Below are positions 48,501 to 56,716 of a stretch of 64,000 nt of DNA, piece after piece. Location of the stretch: positions 1-64,000 of the forward strand of contig NZ_JANQJQ010000018.1 of NCBI RefSeq assembly GCF_028281565.1, in the 5' to 3' direction. The first letter of the stretch is position 1; each line of letters starts with the position of its first letter. The position numbers were made by a program, and so were the translations under genes. The notes beneath the pieces were generated by a model. That model was not told the DNA's origin and made no database searches. It saw only the letters and a list, made by a program, of their open reading frames with translations. Source of the DNA: Seonamhaeicola sp. (GTDB taxonomy: Bacteria; Bacteroidota; Bacteroidia; Flavobacteriales; Flavobacteriaceae).

Positions 48501-48981
48501 TAAGCACGGCACCCGGGGCAAACCTACTAGGATCTTGGCTTTTGGTTGTACCCCCGCGCCAGGCAAAGATCAATCTGGCCGTAACATTAGCGGCTACTTT
48601 GTTTGTGCTGTTCCCAATCTCAAAGGAACCGCCCATTTCACTTACTAGATATTCTGTTCTTAGCTCTGTGTTCACATTGGTGGCATATTGAAGCTTGGCG
48701 CCATTGGCAATGCGAATGGATTTCATTTTCTCTGGAATGATGTCATTTACGGTAACGGTGATGCCATTGGGGATCAGTACCCGTGCATCATCGGCTGGAA
48801 CGGATCCGCCCCAAGTTGCAGCATCACTCCAGTTACCGCTCTGCGCTGCCGTTTTAGTAGCCGTACCAGCTACCTGGACAGGGCCTTGGGCATAGGTTTG
48901 CGATACCACACTGCATACTATGGCTAATAAGAACAGTGATAACCTATGTGTTAGTTTCATTCTTAAATATTTTTTCTTCAT
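45565..48981 (-). CDS. G8-domain beta-helix protein, T9SS-exported (1138 aa)
   Basis: Signal peptide about 1-31. G8 domain about 35-140 (SGNWSDAATWGGSVP, IPNGITVTVND). Parallel beta-helix with RGRYSIHFHRT near 345, VVNNDPGWAYTNHSS, GDGFWVHGTGVTIEGNVV and DLDQYHNTRSWTIENN. From about 894 a cysteine-bearing domain (CPIDALPSN, ETCVGRSNGEI, CERCYEVVIG, KQCEGKL) resembling SprB-type or gliding-motility repeats follows, and then a T9SS tail from about 1062 (FKVFPNPVRSAF to KIIKQ). It shares the CEMIP/TMEM2-like core with four other proteins here but lacks Ig and discoidin domains. It is preceded by both a palindromic operator and a TAGGGT-N16-GTT promoter motif. Confidence 0.85.
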   Translation of the reverse strand: MKKKYLRMKLTHRLSLFLLAIVCSVVSQTYAQGPVQVAGTATKTAAQSGNWSDAATWGGSVPADDARVLIPNGITVTVNDIIPEKMKSIRIANGAKLQYATNVNTELRTEYLVSEMGGSFEIGNSTNKVAANVTARLIFAWRGGTTKSQDPSRFAPGAVLMGPVRMHGAEKTSWTTLAVHPTSGTSQLSLGTTPTGWRVGDELVVAGTDINDYRSDEKVSINSIAGSTVTLSAALTKNHQPPSQLTGMVDVHVSNNTRNVVISSENPSVAALSGTNGFGKPRGHMMFMHNPNVILKYIETENTGRTDKAIDLDDWSVPLEGEEGQPDPRWSTTVPYPAGPGMNPRGRYSIHFHRTLDTNTNKALVEGCVVNNDPGWAYTNHSSNVDFIENVSYEVVGSAYCTEAGDEVGNFLRNIAIRTYNPAEPLNLGRPAGGGLGVEAGRTNGLTDGREQISDFAHQGDGFWVHGTGVTIEGNVVSGCSGHAYIYWTEGLWESLRGRPQMQDNIDLYVDPVQFKDLNAEVKARAAQYSNWIFDVWYILPKPFKDNIGYTSAQGFRGDYIMTEFHEVGETTSIEFNMMPPNYRNTMNLVIENTLLWSIRRTGMQFENCAQITLKNNKVYGYGASTALAPWRPQPNPYPGLLEVEPHSIGLDLDQYHNTRSWTIENNIIAGWDGESQAVTLPINAEVVVNGGTFDNSGTDIFIREVNWAKDWLDRVVNNEEVTDPNNGTRMVIADPTPLDKTTPWRNITIQGNIVFNNPAKNIVLDAQMHLLNNAGDSFALLHPDGSGVKMTGYFLLPDNITLNFGPFNNAKVYFDEQAADFVPVPTTNLLDPLLYESEAKYPERLTPTVFRGKTNQQLQNLYGTSMGGVITPATAVSHAMITGGKVSNVTIEGCPIDALPSNNFSIIGNNETCVGRSNGEIIISSQQVGSYTATVNNNTQSFSSQHKITGLAPGTYTLCIAVPGATVNCERCYEVVIGAGISITGKSSIKNGPGSQGTVMTIDIDKGTAPFTVKVNNKNIGRFSSSKFDIAVSEQDQVEVTSSKQCEGKLAFTAKVLGGFKVFPNPVRSAFNVQVASSKSDKIHLEIYAITGSLVYQGDHSLVGSTARINSSSLKQGIYLVKVYADNKSKVFKIIKQ

Positions 48982-49003
48982 AATTTATTTTTAACCTTTA
49001 ATT

Positions 49004-49033
49004 GTTTGAACAACTAATTCTAAATCCACCCTA
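49004..49033 (-). promoter_or_regulatory. Putative ECF-sigma promoter of the 1138-aa G8 gene
   Basis: In gene sense TAGGGT (49033-49028), 16 bases, GTTCAAAC (49011-49004), 22 bases before the ATG. Same element and spacing at 55379-55408, 60427-60457 and 61027-61056. Confidence 0.55.
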
Positions 49034-49070
49034 CCTTAGAAATTGAAATTATTGGAAACAACATATCATA

Positions 49071-49095
49071 TATATTACTAAATGTTAGAAAGTAA
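49071..49095 (-). promoter_or_regulatory. Palindromic operator upstream of the 1138-aa G8 gene
   Basis: In gene sense TTACTTTCTAA, CAT, TTAGTAATATA. The first half is perfect; the second matches 7 of 11. It lies about 40 bases upstream of the TAGGGT element. Confidence 0.5.
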
Positions 49096-49124
49096 GTTGA
49101 TTACAATCTTCGGATGGTTTTGAT

Positions 49125-52100
49125 TTACTGTTTAACCATTTCAAATATTTTATTAGTTCCTTTGGTATAAACTTTCACTAAATAAGTTCCCTCGGCAAGT
49201 TGGTCGACTGACACCTCTGCTCTTTTATCAAATAATTCATACTTACCTTGAATTATAACCTGTCCGTTCATATTATAGATTTGGATATAGACTTCCTCTA
49301 CATTTGGTTCTAAAGTAACTACCGAAAAACTGTCTTTTACAGGATTAGGAAACAATTCCATGGTCTCAGATAACTTTGCCGTAAATTGGAGTTTCCCTTC
49401 GCAACTCTTATTAGATGTAACCTCAACCTTATCCTTGTCCGCTACAAATATTTCAAACGTTGAATTAGTGTAACTTCCAGCCTCCTTATCATTAACCTTC
49501 ACTTTGAAAGGAGAAGTACCTTCGCCAATATCTACAAGCATTTTACTTTGATTTTGTTTTACCTTTAAACTTGATTTCCCCGTTAGAAGTGTACCCTCAA
49601 TAATTGCCACTTCATAACACCATTCACAAGTCTTTTTAGTCCCCCGTACACCAATACATAACATATGCGTACCGGGAGCAAGGTTACCTATCTTGAATTC
49701 TTTTGAAAAAGCGTGTGTGCTCCCTCCAATGTTCACATAATAAACTTCTGAATTTTGGCTTGTTATAAGTATTTCCCCATTTGAACGTCCTTTACATGTT
49801 TCATTATTGACAACTATATTGAAATTATTGGTTTGCAGATTATCTAAGGGGCAACCATCAATAGTAACTCCGGTAGCCTTACCACCAACAATTTGTGTGT
49901 GCGGAATAGCATTATCTGGGGTAATGGATCCTGCAAACGACTTACCGTTATTTTGAGAACTCAACTGCGTGTTAGTCTTTCCAACAAATCTATTGGGGAT
50001 ACAATCAATGCTTCCTCCTCCCAGAGTGCATTGTGTTTCAGATGTAATTGGAATAAAATCCGAATCTTGGGCATTATAGTAAACCCTTGAGTTTATAAAA
50101 GGTCCAAAGTTAAAGGTTAACTCATGTGGAGTAAAGTACCAATCGCCTTCTTTGGCATCCGCTAATAGTGCAAAACCATCCTGATCGAAAATATGATTAT
50201 GCAGCTGAGGTAACAGTACTATATTTTTGTTTTCATTTAAAAAACGAATGGGCCCAGCTTCTTCTTTAATGGTAACCCCTGGATTGCCATCAAATACCAG
50301 AGGAAAGTCCTCATTGGGTTCATGAGTAGGGTTTTTTATTTCTATGTCCGTTCCCGAATTATTAAACGTACCTCCGTCAATAATTACTTTACCGTTTAAG
50401 GGTGTAGTTAATCCAACGGCATTTCCAGAAAACCCCTCTATTGTATTGTTTATCAGGGTCCAATTATATGTGTTGTGATAAAAATCTAAGTCCATTCCAA
50501 TAGCCACAGGTTCTTCGGCTATTACGCCCGGTAGTGGATTGGTACCATAGTTTTCAAATTCACCAGAGGCATTATATCCCACCACCCGAGAATTCTGAAT
50601 GGTGACATTGGAGGTATGGTTATGTCCAAATCCCCGCCTACGAATATTCCACAATATGGTATTATCAAAAACAAGATTCAATTGTTTTCGGTAAATATCC
50701 GGTGTTAAATTCATCCATTCTTCGGGATCATTGCTTTCCTCCTTACTAAGGTGAAACTCTGTATGTACATAATAGGTATGTACGCCCCTGGCGAAGGTAT
50801 AAGCCGTGTTATTTTTAAAGGGTCTCGGCTGTAAATACCATATATCCAATACAAAGCCCGGGTACTGTGCTTTCCAATCTTTCAATGCTTGATTTAAAAC
50901 TGGGAATTCGTTGGCCGGGACGTGTGTGTCGATATCCCCACGAGCCATGCCCAATCCCTTTTCTATGAGTCCGTCTACCCAATACACGTAGGCATGTCCG
51001 GTTGAACCTGCAACCACATTCCCTTCTACGGTTACCCCTGTTCCATGAAACCAAAAGCCATCTCCTTGCCAGGCAAAATCTTGCCTACCTTCTCTTATAT
51101 CCGCTAATGCCTGGGTGGGACCACCATCAAAATACGAGTTTCTGGGCCTTGGAATGGCGGTCATAGGCTCGGCCGGATTATAGGTCCGTATGGCAATATT
51201 TTCAATAAAGGATCCTGTTTCATTGCCTGATTCTGTACAAAAGGCGCTACCAATCACATCATAACTGACATTCCTTACAAAATTCACCCTCGAAGAATGG
51301 TTAACAAAGCCCCATCCTGGATCGTTATTGACCACACAGCCCTCCACATGTGCCGGATTGGGCAAAAAGGCTTTTGCCGGATAGACACTGGTATCGACTG
51401 CTCCCCTGTGAAAATGAAATGAATAGCGCCCTCTCGGGTTCCTGCCACCATTAGCAATGGGGTTTCCTGTATTACGGCCCCTTGACAAATCTTCAAAGTC
51501 CCAGTCATCGAGTATGATTGACTTATCCGTCCTCCCCGTATTATTGGCTTCAACATATCTTAAATCAACATCTTGATTATGCATGAACATCATGTGGCCT
51601 CGTGGTTTTCGAAAATCGCCACTTATTGAAGTTACACTTGGGTTTTCAGATGTCACTACAATATTCCGAGATATATTAGCAATGTGCACATCGAGGTCCG
51701 AAGCCTGAGACGGCGCCTTATGATCCAATTGTAAAGGAGACTTTATATTAATTACATTACCCGAAATCCCTGTAATTTCAACAACCTCATCACTGGTAAA
51801 GCTATTGATATCTGTTCCGGCCAGGGCCAATTTATCCCCCACCTGCCAGCCTGAAGGTGCCGAATTCAAGACCAATGATGTGGCGCCCTGTGAGGGCTGA
51901 TTAGCGTTATTAAAGGCCAACCAGTTGGTTTTCTCGGCCCCGTGCATTCTTACTGGCCCCATCAGCACTGCACCAGGAGCAAACCTTTCGGGGTCTTCAG
52001 CTTGGGTGGTTCCTCCTCGTTCAGCAAATACGAGACGTGCTTTAACATTTGGAGCTATTTTATTGGAGGCAGTTCCTATTTCAAAAGCACCGCCCATTTC

Positions 52101-52421
52101 ACTCACCAGATACTCTGTTCTTAATTCCGTATTCACACTGGTAGCATATTGCAGTTTAGCGCCATTAGCAATGCGGATGGACTTCATTTCTTCTGAAATC
52201 ATACTGTTGACAGTAATTGTAATCCCGCTTGGAATAAGCACCCGCGCGTCGTTTCCAGGCAACGAACCGCCCCAAGTGGCTGGATCGTTCCAATTCCCGC
52301 TTTGAACGGCTGTTTTTGTGGCCGTTCCTGCCACCTGTATCGGTGTTTGGCCTTTTGTGCAGCTCATGGAACAGATCACAAAAAGGCAGGTTAAAAGAAT
52401 CTGTGGTAGTTTAATATTCAT
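49125..52421 (-). CDS. G8-domain beta-helix protein, T9SS-exported (1098 aa)
   Basis: Close relative of the 1138-residue protein. Signal peptide about 1-24 (with a Cys near the cleavage site, ICSMSCTKG, which could make it a lipoprotein). G8 domain about 28-135 (SGNWNDPATWGGSLP), beta-helix with RGRYSFHFHRG near 332 and VVNNDPGWGFVNHSS, then the same cysteine domain (from about 857: CPLDNLQTN, ETCKGRSNGEI, CEWCYEVAI, KSCEGKL) and a T9SS tail from about 1020 (LFPNPVKDSF to MVKQ). It begins 11 bases after the stop of the 973-residue G8 gene, so the two form an operon. Function as for the family: surface polysaccharide binding or depolymerisation, not proven. Confidence 0.85.
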   Translation of the reverse strand: MNIKLPQILLTCLFVICSMSCTKGQTPIQVAGTATKTAVQSGNWNDPATWGGSLPGNDARVLIPSGITITVNSMISEEMKSIRIANGAKLQYATSVNTELRTEYLVSEMGGAFEIGTASNKIAPNVKARLVFAERGGTTQAEDPERFAPGAVLMGPVRMHGAEKTNWLAFNNANQPSQGATSLVLNSAPSGWQVGDKLALAGTDINSFTSDEVVEITGISGNVINIKSPLQLDHKAPSQASDLDVHIANISRNIVVTSENPSVTSISGDFRKPRGHMMFMHNQDVDLRYVEANNTGRTDKSIILDDWDFEDLSRGRNTGNPIANGGRNPRGRYSFHFHRGAVDTSVYPAKAFLPNPAHVEGCVVNNDPGWGFVNHSSRVNFVRNVSYDVIGSAFCTESGNETGSFIENIAIRTYNPAEPMTAIPRPRNSYFDGGPTQALADIREGRQDFAWQGDGFWFHGTGVTVEGNVVAGSTGHAYVYWVDGLIEKGLGMARGDIDTHVPANEFPVLNQALKDWKAQYPGFVLDIWYLQPRPFKNNTAYTFARGVHTYYVHTEFHLSKEESNDPEEWMNLTPDIYRKQLNLVFDNTILWNIRRRGFGHNHTSNVTIQNSRVVGYNASGEFENYGTNPLPGVIAEEPVAIGMDLDFYHNTYNWTLINNTIEGFSGNAVGLTTPLNGKVIIDGGTFNNSGTDIEIKNPTHEPNEDFPLVFDGNPGVTIKEEAGPIRFLNENKNIVLLPQLHNHIFDQDGFALLADAKEGDWYFTPHELTFNFGPFINSRVYYNAQDSDFIPITSETQCTLGGGSIDCIPNRFVGKTNTQLSSQNNGKSFAGSITPDNAIPHTQIVGGKATGVTIDGCPLDNLQTNNFNIVVNNETCKGRSNGEILITSQNSEVYYVNIGGSTHAFSKEFKIGNLAPGTHMLCIGVRGTKKTCEWCYEVAIIEGTLLTGKSSLKVKQNQSKMLVDIGEGTSPFKVKVNDKEAGSYTNSTFEIFVADKDKVEVTSNKSCEGKLQFTAKLSETMELFPNPVKDSFSVVTLEPNVEEVYIQIYNMNGQVIIQGKYELFDKRAEVSVDQLAEGTYLVKVYTKGTNKIFEMVKQ

Positions 52422-52432
52422 TGTTCATAATT

Positions 52433-55354
52433 TTAATCTTTAACTATTTTAAATATTTTACTGGCGCGATCCATATGCAGTTTTACCAGGTAGATACCAT
52501 TAGATAAACCTGAAACCGGAACCGTTAATTCCGTATTCCCGGCATCTATTGAAGTACGCTTCAACAACTTTCCGGTTAGGGAAAAAATCTCTAGTTTTAC
52601 ACGACTATGGTTCAGGCTGGGTAAATTGATAACAAATTCATCCTTAACCGGATTTGGATATAGTCTTATTTTTTGTAGTGCATTCTCTGAAACAGATAAG
52701 CCATTTCCGTCTACTTTTCCTCCTGTAATCATGGCATGAGTTACAGTGCCAGCCGGCATAATTACACCACCAAATGACGAACCATACTGGGTTTGCAATT
52801 GTTGGTTTGTCTTTCCTATGTATTTTGGATTCACAAAATTTTCGGGGAACAGGTCGCCAACAGGGATTCCAATTGGCCTGCCTAAAGTACTGTTGGGTAC
52901 TGGAATAAAGTCTGCCCGTTGATCATCAAAATAGACTCTGGCATTACTGAATGGGCCAAAATTGAGCGTAATGTTGTCTGGTATCAAGAACCAGCCAGGC
53001 ATTTTAACGCCGCCGTTTAGAATGGCGAATCCATCTTGACCCGGGTTTGTCATATGGTATTGCGGCGCGAGAACAATATTTTTATTCGAATTGTTAAACT
53101 GGATATTACCCTGAATGGTAATGGTTCGCCAGGGCGTCGTTTTCCAAGCTCCAATTGGCAATCCATCCATAGAATCGTCTTCGTAGCTTACTACCCGGTC
53201 CGGCCATGTTTTAGCCCAGTTGGTTTCCCGGATCTTAAGATCAACCCCGCTATTGTCGAACACCCCACCATTAACAACAACGTTCCCATCGTTGACTGGG
53301 AGCGCCACCGCCACGGCACTGCCATCAAAACCTACGACCGTATTGTTAATTAAATTCCAGTTTCTGGTATTGTGGTCGTGATCCAGATCCATGCCCAATA
53401 CGGCAGGTTCTACTTCTATATATTGGGTATACGGATCGTTTAAGGGCGGTTGCCAAGGGGCTACACCTGTATCGGTACCATAGCCGTAAACCTTATTATT
53501 GACCAAGTCTATTTGGGCACAATGGGTAAAGCCAAAACCGACCCGTTTCATACTCCAGAGGGTAGTATTTTCCATCACCATTTTATTGGCTGCGCGATAA
53601 CCCGGAGGTACCAGGTTGAATTCACTTTGGGCTTCGGCATCCGAGAAATCGGTAGCTTCGTGGAACGTGGTCATCATATAATAGCCATGTACACCCCTGG
53701 CCATACTATAAGCCTGATTGTTCTTAAATGGTCTACATTTGATATACCATATATCATAGTTCCAATAAGGATGTGTGGTTTTCCAGGCTTTGAGCTCGGT
53801 GTTTAATGTTTCGAATTCTGCTGCCGGTACATGAATATCGATATCTCCTTTGGTAATACCCAATTGGTGCTCCACCAAGCCTTCTGACCAATACACATAG
53901 GCGTGCCCTGTACTACCGGATACTACATTGTTCTCAACGGTTACACCCGTACTGTGAAACCAGAAACCATCGCCTTGCCAGGCAAAATCGGACAGGTTTT
54001 CCCGAGAATCGGCAATGGCATCGGTTCTACCCTCACCCGAGGAGACCGAAGGACGCCCAGGTTCCATAGGTGTATTGGAATTATAGGTTCTAATAGCAAT
54101 ATTCCCAATAAAGGAACCTATTTCATTTCCAGCTTCCGTGCAATACGCTGAGCCCACGACATCATAGGATACATTGTTCTTAAATTCTACGTTCGATGAA
54201 TGATTGACGTAGCCCCATCCTGGATCGTTGTTAACCACACAACCCTCCACTTTCGCTTGTGGTGGATTTATGGTATAATCGGGCTCTGTGGTCTTAAATT
54301 GGATGGACCTGTGAAAATGGATGGAGTAGCGCCCCCTAGGGTTTTTAAAACCACCGGGAACTTCCGGAAGTGGTTGTGGTGCTCTTGGCAGCCCTGTGGC
54401 ATCCCAATCATCTAAGGGTATTTTCTTATCTGTTCTACCAAGGCCATCGGTTTGGACATATTTGAGAATAACATCGGCATTATGCATAAACATCATATGT
54501 CCGCGAGGTTTATGATACCCGCTTTGCCCAATGGCTATGGTTCGTTTATCCTCCGATGAAATAATGATATTCCTGGTGTTATTGGACACATGAACATCGA
54601 CCAGACTTGCAATTTGGCTGGGTGCCTGATGGCTTCTGGCTAGATTTTCGGATAGGGTGACGGTATTTCCCGAAATACTGCTTATGGTCACCATCTCATC
54701 ACTGGTATAGCTATTGGGGTCTGTACCAGCTACGACCAATTTATCACCTACACGCCATCCACTTGGCGCAGACTTTAAGACCAATTGATTAGCTCCAGCA
54801 GCAGGTTGTACCGATAGGGCGTCCCAACTTGTTTTGTCGGCACCATGCATTCGTACAGGCCCCATAAAGACCGCGCCGGGCACAAAATTGTTTTTGTCTT
54901 GGGCCTTTGAGGTGCCCCCTTTTTCGGCAAAGACCAAACTTGCGGTCACATTGGGATTGATTTTATTGGTTTCTGTACCAATTTCAAAAGCCCCACCCAT
55001 TTCACTTACTAAGAATTCTGTCCTCAATTCGGTATTGACATTGGTGGCATACTGAAGCTTACCACCATTTGCAATTCTAACGGATTTCATCTCTTGGGAT
55101 ATCATACCGTCTACCGTAACCGTTATGCCATTTGGGATGAGCACCCTATCTAAATCTGAAGGAACAGAACCTCCCCAGGTAGCTGCACTGCTCCAATTAC
55201 CACTTTGTACTGCGGTCTTGTTGGCAGTACCTGCTACTTGAACTGGAGTCTGAGCCAATAAGGTAATTACCTGCATTACCATGATAAGTGCTATCCATAA
55301 TTTGCTTATCTTACTTTTTAATAAAAATTTCTCTCTTAAATAGTTTTTTTTCAT
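52433..55354 (-). CDS. G8-domain beta-helix protein, T9SS-exported (973 aa)
   Basis: Shortest G8 paralogue: signal peptide about 1-34, G8 domain about 38-145 (SGNWSSAATWGGSVP), beta-helix to about 880 with RGRYSIHFHRS near 343, VVNNDPGWGYVNHSS and GDGFWFHSTGVTVENNVV, then directly a T9SS tail (LYPNPVKDEF to KIVKD). There are no extra binding domains, so it shows the minimal functional core of the family: G8, helix and sorting tail. It is the first gene of an operon with the 1098-residue paralogue. It is preceded by an operator palindrome and a TAGGGT-N16-GTTTAAAC promoter motif. Confidence 0.85.
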   Translation of the reverse strand: MKKNYLREKFLLKSKISKLWIALIMVMQVITLLAQTPVQVAGTANKTAVQSGNWSSAATWGGSVPSDLDRVLIPNGITVTVDGMISQEMKSVRIANGGKLQYATNVNTELRTEFLVSEMGGAFEIGTETNKINPNVTASLVFAEKGGTSKAQDKNNFVPGAVFMGPVRMHGADKTSWDALSVQPAAGANQLVLKSAPSGWRVGDKLVVAGTDPNSYTSDEMVTISSISGNTVTLSENLARSHQAPSQIASLVDVHVSNNTRNIIISSEDKRTIAIGQSGYHKPRGHMMFMHNADVILKYVQTDGLGRTDKKIPLDDWDATGLPRAPQPLPEVPGGFKNPRGRYSIHFHRSIQFKTTEPDYTINPPQAKVEGCVVNNDPGWGYVNHSSNVEFKNNVSYDVVGSAYCTEAGNEIGSFIGNIAIRTYNSNTPMEPGRPSVSSGEGRTDAIADSRENLSDFAWQGDGFWFHSTGVTVENNVVSGSTGHAYVYWSEGLVEHQLGITKGDIDIHVPAAEFETLNTELKAWKTTHPYWNYDIWYIKCRPFKNNQAYSMARGVHGYYMMTTFHEATDFSDAEAQSEFNLVPPGYRAANKMVMENTTLWSMKRVGFGFTHCAQIDLVNNKVYGYGTDTGVAPWQPPLNDPYTQYIEVEPAVLGMDLDHDHNTRNWNLINNTVVGFDGSAVAVALPVNDGNVVVNGGVFDNSGVDLKIRETNWAKTWPDRVVSYEDDSMDGLPIGAWKTTPWRTITIQGNIQFNNSNKNIVLAPQYHMTNPGQDGFAILNGGVKMPGWFLIPDNITLNFGPFSNARVYFDDQRADFIPVPNSTLGRPIGIPVGDLFPENFVNPKYIGKTNQQLQTQYGSSFGGVIMPAGTVTHAMITGGKVDGNGLSVSENALQKIRLYPNPVKDEFVINLPSLNHSRVKLEIFSLTGKLLKRTSIDAGNTELTVPVSGLSNGIYLVKLHMDRASKIFKIVKD

Positions 55355-55378
55355 TTTCCTTTGATTTTAATTCTTCTT

Positions 55379-55408
55379 GTTTAAACAAAATATTCTCAAT
55401 TCACCCTA
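55379..55408 (-). promoter_or_regulatory. Putative ECF-sigma promoter of the 973-aa G8 gene
   Basis: In gene sense TAGGGT (55408-55403), 16 bases, GTTTAAAC (55386-55379), 24 bases before the ATG at 55354. Confidence 0.55.
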
Positions 55409-55451
55409 TCTTCTAACATCAAAGTATAGCATTCAAAATGTATTTGCAAAA

Positions 55452-55476
55452 ATACTTATTAATTGTTAGAAAGTAA
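55452..55476 (-). promoter_or_regulatory. Palindromic operator upstream of the 973-aa G8 gene
   Basis: In gene sense TTACTTTCTAA, CAA, TTAATAAGTAT. The first half is perfect, the second matches 8 of 11. It lies about 44 bases upstream of the TAGGGT element. Confidence 0.55.
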
Positions 55477-55540
55477 GTTTTTTTCTGTTTTAGTTATTTT
55501 TTTAACATTTTAGTTCCAAAAAAACAATTCTAACATTTTC

Positions 55541-56677
55541 CTAAAACTCAAATCTTAGTCCAATGCCCGCGTAGTAATAATCATAACTTCTAAATGTAAT
55601 TGTGTTTATATTGGTGCGATTAGAATTACGATTATTCACATACATATTTGCCGTTAAGTAAAGCTTCCTTCCCAGTTCGTATTCAATATCAACCTTTAGT
55701 CTGTAATATTTAAAATTTAGTTTACCTAGAATCTCCTCAGCACTATTTGTTGCGTTTAGACCATCAAAATCCCTAATTGTATAACTCCCCTCTGTTTCGA
55801 TTAGCCATTTTTCATTTTTATATCGTAGTTCTAATGATGGTCTTATTTGTCTATATGTAAATGTTCCCTTGTTATTATCCTTTCGCTTTGACCACTCAAC
55901 ACCCCCTCTTAGTCTCCAATTCTTACTAACAGGCCAACGGTAAAAAGGTTCCAATACTATATAACTCCAATCCCGTGTTTCTTTGGGAACTTCGGGCTCA
56001 AAATACGTTCTTTCATATAATCGTTTTGACAATTGAGCTTCAATACCATAGCTGTGCCATCCTTCAGGTCTTTCAAATACGTTTCTGAACACCGTATTAA
56101 TAGTATAGTAGTCATATTGCAAATCGTTTGACTCTGCATCCTGATAATTCCGATTTCCAATTTCAAGGTTAATAAACCCGCGGTGCTGGTCGTATAACCT
56201 AAAAAATAATCCAGCTGAAATATCTAGATGTCTGTACCCTAAAGGCGTTCTAAGTTCATTGTCATCCAAGTTCTCGCCCTCCCGATCCCTTAAATTCCAA
56301 TGAGATGTCAACCAAAGTCTCGTTTTTCTCGAGAAGTTCTTTTCGTATCTGAATCTTGAATAAACCGTATAGAAAGTAGCTTCAGTATCAGATAAAAATA
56401 AACGTCCTTTAGGGTATAATCTCAGACTTATATTTTCATTTTTCCAAAATTTCTTAAAAATCCCTTTAAAACCCATGTCTTGATAAATACTACTTCTTAT
56501 CAAATCATCTTTTCCAAAAAGTTCATCTTCATCAATAAACGAACTTGGTGACCTGAAAATATTGTGCATGTAACCCGATGCCGTCTCCATCTCAAATTCA
56601 GACTGTATTTGTGAAATACCAACCCCAGAGCTTAATAGGCCAATTATTAAAATAAATTGTCTCATTATTAATTTCAT
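55541..56677 (-). CDS. Outer-membrane beta-barrel protein of the pgs-like operon
   Basis: 378 residues with a signal peptide (about 5-22; a second ATG at 56665 is equally possible). The mature protein is a string of amphipathic beta strands with aromatic girdles and ends in the classical outer-membrane C-terminal Phe (YYYAGIGLRFEF). By length it could form a 14- to 18-strand barrel. No family name is recognised. As last gene of the pgsB-pgsC-pgsW operon, it is a candidate outer-membrane exit channel for the polymer. Charged residues are abundant in the predicted strands and loops. Confidence 0.65.
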   Translation of the reverse strand: MKLIMRQFILIIGLLSSGVGISQIQSEFEMETASGYMHNIFRSPSSFIDEDELFGKDDLIRSSIYQDMGFKGIFKKFWKNENISLRLYPKGRLFLSDTEATFYTVYSRFRYEKNFSRKTRLWLTSHWNLRDREGENLDDNELRTPLGYRHLDISAGLFFRLYDQHRGFINLEIGNRNYQDAESNDLQYDYYTINTVFRNVFERPEGWHSYGIEAQLSKRLYERTYFEPEVPKETRDWSYIVLEPFYRWPVSKNWRLRGGVEWSKRKDNNKGTFTYRQIRPSLELRYKNEKWLIETEGSYTIRDFDGLNATNSAEEILGKLNFKYYRLKVDIEYELGRKLYLTANMYVNNRNSNRTNINTITFRSYDYYYAGIGLRFEF

Positions 56678-56716
56678 TAATGAATTGTTAATTGGGAATG
56701 AGGGGATTCCTTGCTA

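Noticed and set aside
51925-52305. 126-codon plus-strand open frame, with look-alikes at 48455 and 54834
   Set aside because: These are similar to one another only because they are antisense to the conserved G8 domain of three paralogues.
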